Shown here: one piece after another, positions 27,865 through 34,722 of the stretch
Layout: every line of letters starts with the position of its first letter
Position numbering within the stretch: position 1 is the stretch's first letter
DNA from: DATGLG01 sp035294245
GTDB taxonomy: Bacteria; Pseudomonadota; Alphaproteobacteria; JACZXZ01
NCBI GenBank assembly: GCA_035294245.1
Contig: DATGLG010000034.1
Span: forward strand, 1-64,000
Length of the DNA stretch: 64,000 bases
Direction: 5' to 3'
Made by a program: the position numbers and the translations under genes
The notes under the pieces: model-generated
Database searches by the model: none
Told to the model about the DNA's origin: nothing
The model's input: the letters and a program-made list of their open reading frames with translations, nothing else

Positions 27865-29076
27865 TCAGACCCATGCCGCAACGGCGCGGGAGGCCGTGCT
27901 TCCGCCGGGGTGTTTCCCGTAATGTCGCTCGATGCGGTCGACGGCATCGGGCAAATCGCGCGCGAACTCGGCGGGCAGGGCCGAATTGGCGAGCAGCTTT
28001 TGTCCGAGCTCGGCGTTCGTGCCGGCGAAGCGTACGACGACGGGAATGCGGATCGGGATCTCTCGCGTGGCGAGCACCATGGCTTCCGCGACCAAATCGC
28101 AACGGATGATGCCGCCGCCGAAGATGTTCACGAGGATGCAGGTGAGGCTGGAGTTCCGCAGCATCATACGGAACCCTGTGGCGATCTGCTCGCGGGTTGC
28201 GACCGGCCGGATGTCCATGAAGTTGGCCGGCTCGACGCCGCGCAGCTTGAGCAGGTCGACGGTCGCCATGCCGAGGCCGGCGCCATTCGCCACGCAGCCA
28301 ACCGTGCCCGCCATGGCAACGTAATTGATCTCATGACGCGCGGCCTCCAGCTCTTCGGGCGGCGTGTCCTCGTCGTCGCGCAGGGCTTCGAGAGCCGGAT
28401 GCCGAAAGAGCGCGTTGTCGTCCAAGATGACGCGCGTGTCGAGAGCGACGGCGCGGCCATTTGTAAGCAAGGCGAGGGGGTTGAGCTCGATCAGCGAGGC
28501 ATCGAGTTCCCAGAATGCCCGATACAGCCGTTTGGCGACATCGCCCACTTGCGGCACGGCCGCCTCATCATCCGTCATTCGCGCGGCCAACTCATCGGCG
28601 GCACGACCGCTCGCCGGCTCATCGGGATCGCTCCCAATCTTGACGATCTCTTCCGGGCGCGGGACGGCGCCGCTCGTGATCGAAACGCCACCTCGCCTGC
28701 TTCCAAGAAAGGTCACCTGACCCGTGCTGCGATCGACGTAGAGAGCAAGATAGAGCTCTCTGGCCGGCTGCACCGCTTCCTCGACGTAAAGGCGCTTGAC
28801 CCTAAGCCCTGTGGGGCCGGTCTCCGCGGTGACCAGCGGTTTGGCTAAGAGACGTTCCGCCGCGATCTTGACCTCGTCAAGATCATTGGCGAAGGCGATT
28901 CCGCCGGCCTCGCCCCGCCCGCCGGCATGGATTTGCGCCTTGATGACCCATCTCTCGCCGCCAAGGAAGCGGGCCGCGGCTTCGGCTTCGGCCGCGCTGA
29001 AGGCGACAGCCCCGCGCGGCACGGGGATGCCGTAGGATTTGAGGAGACGCTTCGCCTGATATTCATGGATCCTCAC
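27865..29076 (-). CDS. ADP-forming acyl-CoA ligase beta subunit, SucC/MtkA-like, with altered dicarboxylate loop
   Basis: A 403-residue ATP-grasp subunit opening RIHEYQAKRLLKSYGIPVPRG, with VIKAQIHAGGRGEAGG for nucleotide binding and LIELNPLALL for Mg. The substrate loop, NIFGGIVRCD in succinyl-CoA synthetase, is NIFGGGIIRCD here: one extra glycine where the carboxylate of succinate is held. A different, perhaps shorter, acid is therefore likely. GTG 29076 lies five bases after GGAGG and gives the family N-terminus; an upstream in-frame ATG does not. It is the first gene of the leftward unit, 79 bases downstream of a 19-bp palindrome shared with the GntR gene. Confidence 0.86.
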   Translation of the reverse strand: MRIHEYQAKRLLKSYGIPVPRGAVAFSAAEAEAAARFLGGERWVIKAQIHAGGRGEAGGIAFANDLDEVKIAAERLLAKPLVTAETGPTGLRVKRLYVEEAVQPARELYLALYVDRSTGQVTFLGSRRGGVSITSGAVPRPEEIVKIGSDPDEPASGRAADELAARMTDDEAAVPQVGDVAKRLYRAFWELDASLIELNPLALLTNGRAVALDTRVILDDNALFRHPALEALRDDEDTPPEELEAARHEINYVAMAGTVGCVANGAGLGMATVDLLKLRGVEPANFMDIRPVATREQIATGFRMMLRNSSLTCILVNIFGGGIIRCDLVAEAMVLATREIPIRIPVVVRFAGTNAELGQKLLANSALPAEFARDLPDAVDRIERHYGKHPGGSTASRAVAAWV

Positions 29077-29154
29077 GGTATCCTCCCATCCGTTCCGGAT
29101 CATCCGGCCGCAGCTCGCTTGTTGCAAAATCGGTATCCCGGCGGCTCGTTTATC

Positions 29155-29173
29155 TTGGAATAATGTATACCAA
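29155..29173. promoter_or_regulatory. Candidate GntR operator upstream of the acyl-CoA ligase operon
   Basis: TTGGAATAATGTATACCAA has half-sites TTGGNATA and TATNCCAA around ATG, a symmetric 19-bp site of the kind bound by FadR-type GntR dimers. The same pattern recurs at 30081-30099. It lies 79 bases before the sucC-like start and 128 bases before the TerC gene start on the other strand. A TTGAGA element on the minus strand just upstream could serve as a -35 box, with the palindrome covering the -10 region. Confidence 0.6.
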
Positions 29174-29300
29174 TATTGATCTCAAGACAACGGCGCATAT
29201 ATGACGACGATTAGCCTTGTTAGAAAATTGTAAGATTTAGCCGCCGTCTGCCGCACCTTCGCACCTGCGCGGCAGCCTGGTGGCACGAGGGGTCGCGCCG

Positions 29301-29996
29301 GTGACCGATAGCGCCTTCTGGATCGGCTTTCTGCAAATCATCGGGATCGATCTTCTCCTCAGCGGCGATAACGCTGTCGTAATCGCCCTGGCTTGTCGTA
29401 ATCTTCCGTCGACGCAACGACGCCGCGCGATGATTGCCGGATCAGGTGCTGCGGTCGCCCTGCGCGTCGCTTTCGCCTTCGTCATTTTCGAGTTGCTGTC
29501 CATCCCCTATTTGAGGCTCGCGGGCGGCCTCCTGCTTCTATGGGTCGGCATCCGTCTTGGCCGTCCTCAGGGAGATAAGGGGGAGGGGGATGATGGGGAA
29601 AATCCCGGGTCGGCCGAACAAGCGTCCATATGGCGGACGATTGGGATGATTGCCGCCGCGGATGCGATCATGAGTCTCGATAACGTCGTCGCCATCGCCG
29701 GCGCTGCGAAGGGCAGCCCGTTGCTCCTCGGTCTCGGCCTGGTCATGAGCGTCCCCCTCGTGATCTCGGGTAGCTCGCTGACGCTCCGGCTGATCGACCG
29801 CTTCCCCGTCATCGTCGTTTTGGGAGCGGGCTTGGTCGGCTGGATCGCGGGCGATATGATCGCAGCGGAGCCAATTGTGCAACAAATCGCCGAGCAGGCG
29901 CCGTGGCTGCATTATGCCATTCCGCTCCTCGGCATCGGCATTGCCGCCGCAGGCAGCCGCCTGAGCGCGGGGAGGCCGATAACGTCCAGGCATTAG
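29301..29996 (+). CDS. TerC/YjbE-family integral membrane protein
   Basis: A 231-residue protein with about seven membrane helices and the two TerC-family acidic motifs LLSGDNAVVIALA (near residue 20) and MSLDNVVAIAGAA (about residue 125). Between the two halves is a charged loop (GDKGEGDDGENP). The family is linked to metal ion efflux, notably manganese, and metal loading of exported proteins. GTG 29301 has GAGGGG at good spacing; a GTG at 29280 is an alternative. It is inserted between the two arms of the formyl-CoA cluster, and its tie to that pathway is unclear. Confidence 0.82.
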   Translation: MTDSAFWIGFLQIIGIDLLLSGDNAVVIALACRNLPSTQRRRAMIAGSGAAVALRVAFAFVIFELLSIPYLRLAGGLLLLWVGIRLGRPQGDKGEGDDGENPGSAEQASIWRTIGMIAAADAIMSLDNVVAIAGAAKGSPLLLGLGLVMSVPLVISGSSLTLRLIDRFPVIVVLGAGLVGWIAGDMIAAEPIVQQIAEQAPWLHYAIPLLGIGIAAAGSRLSAGRPITSRH

Positions 29997-30063
29997 TCCT
30001 GGCCGCGCCGAACGCCGGAAGCACTTGCTCCCAATCGATGCACCGCGAAATGGGACGCTCGGC

Positions 30064-30099
30064 TTGCACCGGCAGGAAGCTTGGCATAATGTATTCCAG
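30064..30099 (+). promoter_or_regulatory. Predicted promoter with overlapping candidate operator for the GntR-ThDP-frc unit
   Basis: TTGCAC at 30064-30069 and TAATGT at 30087-30092 are separated by 17 bases, a good sigma-70-type promoter. The near-palindrome TTGGCATAATGTATTCCAG at 30081-30099 overlaps the -10 box and matches the site at 29155-29173 at 16 of 19 positions. A repressor bound here would block transcription, so autorepression of the downstream GntR gene is expected. The GntR start codon is 73 bases further on. Confidence 0.6.
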
Positions 30100-30164
30100 A
30101 CGCCGATGCCGCCGATTGCGGTGGCAGGCTACGCGCGGCGATCTCGGCAGGTGAGGAAAGTTCA

Positions 30165-30854
30165 ATGTCCGGCACGAAGCTGAACGTTCAGCCCATCGAC
30201 GTCAATTTCGTTCTCAAGGACAAGATCTACGATTCGCTCAAGCAGGCCATCACGGCGATGAACATCTACGCCGAGCCGGGCGAGCCGCGCCTCGATGAGC
30301 GCCAGCTCTCCCTCGAGCTCGGCGTGAGCCGGACGCCCATTCGCGAGGCCATCGCGCGCCTCGAGCAGGAGGGGCTGGTTCGGACCGTGCCGCGCAAGGG
30401 GGTATTCGTCGTCCGCAAGAGCAAGCGGGAAATCCTGGAGATGATCACCGTATGGGCCGCGCTGGAAAGCATGGCGGCGCGCCTCATCACGCAGCGCGCG
30501 AGCGATACGGAGATCGCGAAGCTTCGCGAGATGTTCGCAACCTTCGAAGGCGACCAGCTCGGCGCCCATATCGACGAATATTCCGAGACCAACATCAAGT
30601 TCCATACCGCCATTCTGCGCATGAGCCGCTGCGACCTTCTCTGGCAGACGGCGGAGAACTTGTTCATCCATATGCGGGCGATTCGGCACAAGACGATTCA
30701 CGAGAATCACCGTGCAGAGCGCTCGATCATCGATCACCTGAACATTATCCAAGCCCTCGAGCGGCGCGATACCGAGCTCGCCGAGCGGCTTGTCCGCCAG
30801 CACACGCTCGATCTCGCGGCGCATGTGGAAAAGAACGTCCATTATCTCGATTAA
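30165..30854 (+). CDS. GntR-family (FadR/FCD type) transcriptional regulator
   Basis: A 229-residue regulator with an N-terminal winged helix (residues 15-82, including LDERQLSLELGVSRTPIREAIARLEQEGLV, then RKGVFV) and an all-helical FCD ligand domain. FCD domains commonly bind small carboxylates through metal-held histidines; the histidines in FHTAIL, HLNII and QHTLDLAAH fit that set. It probably controls both arms of the cluster through the shared 19-bp palindrome. It is followed after 44 bases by the ThDP enzyme gene, most likely on the same transcript. Confidence 0.9.
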   Translation: MSGTKLNVQPIDVNFVLKDKIYDSLKQAITAMNIYAEPGEPRLDERQLSLELGVSRTPIREAIARLEQEGLVRTVPRKGVFVVRKSKREILEMITVWAALESMAARLITQRASDTEIAKLREMFATFEGDQLGAHIDEYSETNIKFHTAILRMSRCDLLWQTAENLFIHMRAIRHKTIHENHRAERSIIDHLNIIQALERRDTELAERLVRQHTLDLAAHVEKNVHYLD

Positions 30855-30898
30855 CGACCCTGGTCTGCAGGCGGGGCAAGGCAAGCGGAGGGATGCCA

Positions 30899-32617
30899 AT
30901 GGCTGAAGCGGCAAAGAAAATCGAACCGTCGGCAGCGCCGGCCGACAAGATCTCGGGTGGCCATCTTGTCGCCAAGGCCCTCAAGAACGAAGGCGTCGAG
31001 GTGATCTTCACGCTCTGCGGCGGACACATCATCGATATCTATGACGGCTGCCTTGACGAGGGCATCCAGATCATCGACGTCCGCCACGAGCAGGTGGCGG
31101 CCCATGCCGCCGACGGCTATGCGCGCATGACCGGAAGGCCGGGTTGTGCCGTCGTGACCGCCGGCCCCGGCACGACGGATGCCGTTACCGGCGTCGCCAA
31201 CGCCTTCCGCGCCGAGAGCCCATTCCTTCTCATCGGGGGCCAGAGTGCGCTCAGCCAGCACAAGATGGGTGGACTACAAGATCTCCCGCATGTCGATATC
31301 ATGCAGCCGATCACCAAGTTCTCGTCGTCGGTGCAGTCGACCCACCGCATCGCCGACATGGTGAGCATGGCCTTCCGCGAGACGGTCAACGGCGCGCCCG
31401 GCCCCGCTTTCCTCGAGATTCCGCGGGACGTTCTCGATGCCCAGATCGAGCTCTCCAAGGCGCGCATTCCCGCCAAGGGCAAGTATCGCGCATCGACGCG
31501 GCTGATGGCCGATTCGGCAGATGTGGAGAAACTGGCCGATCTCGTCGTCAAGTCGGAGCGGCCTTGCATCCTACTCGGCACGCAGGTGTGGACCTGCCGA
31601 GCCGCCAAGGAGGCGATCGAGTTCGTGCGCAAGCTCAACGTGCCCGCCTATATGAACGGCGCCGGACGCGGCACGCTTCCGCCCGGCGATCCGCATCATT
31701 TCTCGAAGACGCGCTCGATGGCCTTCGACAAAGCGGATTTGATCATCATCGTCGGCACGCCGTTCGACTTCCGCATGGGCTATGGGCGCCGCCTCAACGC
31801 CGCGGCGACGGTCGTGCAGATCGACCTCGACTATCGCACCGTTGGCAAGAACCGCGACATCGATCTTGGGCTGGTCGGCGATTGCGGCGTCATCCTCAAG
31901 GCCGTCACCGACGCCGCCACCGGCCGCGCCGATAACGGCGCCAAGCGTCGCCAGGCCTGGCTCGACGAGCTGCGCAAGGGCGAGGCTGCCGGTGTCGAGA
32001 AGCTCATGACCCAGTTCAAGTCGGACTCGACGCCGATCAATCCTTATCGTGTCGCCTGGGAGCTCAACGAGTTCCTGACCGAGGATACGATCTATATCGG
32101 CGATGGCGGCGACGTGGTGACCATCACGGCTCAAGCGGTGCAGCCGCGCCGGCCGGGGCACTGGATGGATCCGGGCCCCCTTGGAACCCTCGGGGTTGGC
32201 GTGCCCTTCGCCATGGCCGCCAAATTCGTCCACCCCGAGAAGGAGGTGCTTTGCTATTTCGGCGACGGCGCCTTCGCGATGACGGGCTTCGATCTTGAGA
32301 CCTGCGTACGCTTCAAGCTGCCCTTCCTCGGCGTCATCGGCAATAACTCCGCGATGAATCAGATTCGCTACGGGCAGATCGCCAAATACGGGGCCAATCG
32401 CGGCAATGTGGGAAACAAGCTGGGCGACGTGCCCTTCTCCAAGTTCGCCGAGATGCTGGGCGGCTACGGCGAGGAGGTGCGCGATCCGAGGCAGATCAGG
32501 CCGGCGCTCGAGCGGGGGCGTGAGGCCGTGAAGTCCGGCGTGCCCGCGCTCATCAATATCTGGGTCGATCCCGGGGTTTATGCGCCGGGGACGATGAATC
32601 AAACGATGTACAAGTGA
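30899..32617 (+). CDS. ThDP-dependent acetolactate-synthase-fold enzyme: candidate 2-hydroxyacyl-CoA lyase or non-classical oxalyl-CoA decarboxylase
   Basis: A 572-residue protein with the three-domain ThDP fold. The catalytic Glu64 is in DVRHEQVAAHAADGYAR, and the ThDP/Mg motif runs from GDG (455-457) to NN (482-483). Classical oxalyl-CoA decarboxylase signatures are missing. Its N-terminal YGVVGIP is FTLCGGH here, the active-site Tyr-Glu of QQGDYEE aligns with Leu126-Gln127 in MGGLQDLPHVD, and NNGGIY is NNSAMN. The MGGLQ segment resembles human HACL1 (MGAFQEFP). The neighbouring formyl-CoA transferase and formate dehydrogenase imply a formyl-CoA product, as both Oxc and HACL would give. Acetolactate synthase is unlikely in this context. 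GGAGG seven bases before ATG 30899 sets the start. Confidence 0.8.
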   Translation: MAEAAKKIEPSAAPADKISGGHLVAKALKNEGVEVIFTLCGGHIIDIYDGCLDEGIQIIDVRHEQVAAHAADGYARMTGRPGCAVVTAGPGTTDAVTGVANAFRAESPFLLIGGQSALSQHKMGGLQDLPHVDIMQPITKFSSSVQSTHRIADMVSMAFRETVNGAPGPAFLEIPRDVLDAQIELSKARIPAKGKYRASTRLMADSADVEKLADLVVKSERPCILLGTQVWTCRAAKEAIEFVRKLNVPAYMNGAGRGTLPPGDPHHFSKTRSMAFDKADLIIIVGTPFDFRMGYGRRLNAAATVVQIDLDYRTVGKNRDIDLGLVGDCGVILKAVTDAATGRADNGAKRRQAWLDELRKGEAAGVEKLMTQFKSDSTPINPYRVAWELNEFLTEDTIYIGDGGDVVTITAQAVQPRRPGHWMDPGPLGTLGVGVPFAMAAKFVHPEKEVLCYFGDGAFAMTGFDLETCVRFKLPFLGVIGNNSAMNQIRYGQIAKYGANRGNVGNKLGDVPFSKFAEMLGGYGEEVRDPRQIRPALERGREAVKSGVPALINIWVDPGVYAPGTMNQTMYK

Positions 32618-32687
32618 CGCGGAACTGCGGGCGGCTTAATCGCTGCCCGTTCTCCGTAGATCCAATCGAATGACGACGAGGCGAAGC

Positions 32688-33929
32688 ATGGGAAAAGCTC
32701 TCGATGGCATCCGCATTCTGGACATGACCCATGTCCAGTCGGGCCCGTCCGCGACCCAGATCCTGGCCTGGTTCGGCGCGGACGTGATCAAGGTTGAATT
32801 GCCCGGCCGCGGCGACATCACCCGCCAACAGCTGCGCGACATCCCGGATGTCGACAGCCTTTATTTCACGATGCTCAATTGCAACAAGAGGAGCATCACC
32901 CTCAACACAAAGAACGCGATCGGCAAGGAGATCTTCCGGAAGCTGATCGCGTCCTGCGACGTGATGGTCGAGAATTTCGGACCGGGTGCCCTCGACCGCC
33001 AAGGCTTCACCTGGGACGTCATCCAGGCCATCAATCCGCGTATGATCTACGCCTCGATCAAAGGCTTTGGGCCGGGGCCTTATGCCGATTGCAAGGCCTA
33101 CGAGAACGTCGCCCAATGCATGGGCGGGGCTGCCAGCACGACGGGATTCGATGACGGACCGCCTCTCGTCACCGGCGCGCAGATTGGCGATTCGGGAACC
33201 GGCATCCACTGCGTTGCCGGCATTCTCGCCGCGCTGTTTCAGCGCGAAAAGACGGGAAAGGGACAGCGCGTCGAAGTCGCCATGCAGGATTCGGTGCTCA
33301 ATCTCTGCCGCGTCAAGTTGCGCGATCAGCAGCGGCTCGCGCATGGGCCCCTCAAGGAATATCCGCAGTATCCAAACAAGGCGTTTCCCGACGCCACGCC
33401 GCGCTCGGGCAACGCCTCGGGCGGCGGTCAGCCCGGCGAGGCGCTCAAATGCAAGCCGGGCGGCCCCAACGACTACATCTATGTCATCATCCAGCCACCC
33501 GGCTGGGAGCCGCTCATGAAGCTGTGCGGACGGGAAGAGCTCATCGCCGATCCCAAATTCGCCACGCCGGAGGCGCGGCTTCCACATCTCGACGAATGCT
33601 TCGCCATTATCGAGGAATGGACCAAGAAGCATACGAAGTTCGAGGTCATGGCAAAGCTCAACGAGTTCGACATTCCGTGCGGGCCGGTGCTCGACATGCG
33701 AGAGCTCGCGGCCGACGCATCGCTGCGTGCGCGCGACACGGTGGTCGAGGTCGATCATCCGAAGCGCGGAAGATTCCTGACCGTCGGCTGCCCGATCAAG
33801 CTGTCGGGCTCGCAGGTCGAGGTGAAATCTTCGCCGCTGCTTGGCGAGCATACCGATGAAATTCTGAGGGAGGTCGTCGGGTTCGACGACAGCAAGATCG
33901 CGGAGGCGCGCGCACAAGGGGCGATCTGA
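32688..33929 (+). CDS. frc: Formyl-CoA transferase (class III CoA-transferase)
   Basis: A 413-residue class III CoA transferase that follows Oxalobacter formigenes Frc along its length: LDGIRILDMTHVQSGP, SLYFTMLNCNKRSI, VENFGPGALDR, YENVAQC, catalytic Asp168 in IGDSGTG, VAMQDSVLNL, KLRDQQRL, the glycine loop GGGQPG and LLGEHTDEIL. Gln17, Tyr59 and Tyr138, which line the Frc active site, are conserved. Frc moves CoA from formyl-CoA to an acceptor acid, classically oxalate, releasing formate. ATG 32688 has GAGG six bases upstream. It is 70 bases after the ThDP gene and completes the rightward unit; formate would go to the FdhAB enzyme encoded in the leftward unit. Confidence 0.9.
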   Translation: MGKALDGIRILDMTHVQSGPSATQILAWFGADVIKVELPGRGDITRQQLRDIPDVDSLYFTMLNCNKRSITLNTKNAIGKEIFRKLIASCDVMVENFGPGALDRQGFTWDVIQAINPRMIYASIKGFGPGPYADCKAYENVAQCMGGAASTTGFDDGPPLVTGAQIGDSGTGIHCVAGILAALFQREKTGKGQRVEVAMQDSVLNLCRVKLRDQQRLAHGPLKEYPQYPNKAFPDATPRSGNASGGGQPGEALKCKPGGPNDYIYVIIQPPGWEPLMKLCGREELIADPKFATPEARLPHLDECFAIIEEWTKKHTKFEVMAKLNEFDIPCGPVLDMRELAADASLRARDTVVEVDHPKRGRFLTVGCPIKLSGSQVEVKSSPLLGEHTDEILREVVGFDDSKIAEARAQGAI

Positions 33930-33948
33930 ACGCCCGCCGCCACTTGTC

Positions 33949-34722
33949 CTATCGCGAGGCCAAGGTCGGCAGATCGGAGGCGATGAGCGAGGCCAATAGA
34001 CGGCCGACGCAATGGTAGCCTGCGTCGGTCATATGCACATCGTCCGGCGAGACCATCTGGGAAAGCTTCTGGTGGCCCGATGCGAGCCAGAACCGCATCG
34101 CCTCGAAACGGTCGAAGAGCGCGATATTCGCCGTGTGGGCGATCTGGCGCAACGCGTCGTTGAATGCGGGATATTCAGAGTTCTTGAGGATGGCCGGGGC
34201 ATATTGCGCGTCCATCAGGACGGTTTCGATCTTCGCCGCCTTGAGGCGCGCAAGGCCGTTCAAGACCTCCCGCTTGAAGCGCGCAAGGTTCCCGTCCTTG
34301 TGCAGGATCTCGTTGCTTCCGACCTGCCAGATCACGAGATCGGGTGACTGCGCGAGGACGTCGCGATCGAAGCGCGCCAGCATGTCCTGCGTCTCTTCGC
34401 CCGAGACGCCTTTGTTGAGCACGGTGATCGCACTGCGAGGAAAACGTCGCTTCAGCTCTAGCGCAAGCTGGGCAGGGTAACTATGCGCGGCGTCGCTGGC
34501 GCCCACCCCCGCCGTCGAGGACGAGCCCAATGCGACGATTCGCAGGGGAAGGCCGTGCAAAAGCAGGCTGCCCGCACGGGTGAGAGGCGCACCGAGCGTC
34601 AATGCCGAGCGGGGAGCACTGCAAATATCCGGAAGATCCTGCGCGAGCGCCGGTACGGCAAGGGAAAGGCTTATCGCCAGGACCGCATTGCGGAGGATGG
34701 ATGCGGCGAGGCGCGCGCTCAC
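33949..34722 (-). CDS. Exported SGNH/GDSL-type hydrolase
   Basis: A 257-residue protein with an N-terminal signal peptide (hydrophobic run AVLAISLSLAVPALAQ, cleavage near residue 28) and the SGNH blocks: nucleophile serine in ALGSSSTAGVGA, block II glycine in NKGVSGEE, block III QVGSNE and the Asp/His pair in SPDDVHMTDAGY. It probably acts as an esterase or lipase in the periplasm or outside the cell. The GTG start at 34722 overlaps the upstream gene stop as GTGA, so it is coupled to the multi-pass membrane protein; the pair may modify an envelope glycan or lipid. Confidence 0.82.
   Translation of the reverse strand: MSARLAASILRNAVLAISLSLAVPALAQDLPDICSAPRSALTLGAPLTRAGSLLLHGLPLRIVALGSSSTAGVGASDAAHSYPAQLALELKRRFPRSAITVLNKGVSGEETQDMLARFDRDVLAQSPDLVIWQVGSNEILHKDGNLARFKREVLNGLARLKAAKIETVLMDAQYAPAILKNSEYPAFNDALRQIAHTANIALFDRFEAMRFWLASGHQKLSQMVSPDDVHMTDAGYHCVGRLLASLIASDLPTLASR

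Noticed and set aside
26979..29076. Calling the ligase pair sucCD (housekeeping succinyl-CoA synthetase)
   Set aside because: No TCA-cycle neighbours, altered NCPG and GGIVR loops, and linkage to formate dehydrogenase argue for a different role.
30899..32617. Naming the ThDP enzyme oxc outright because it sits beside frc
   Set aside because: Key oxalyl-CoA decarboxylase residues and motifs are absent, so the specific name was withheld.
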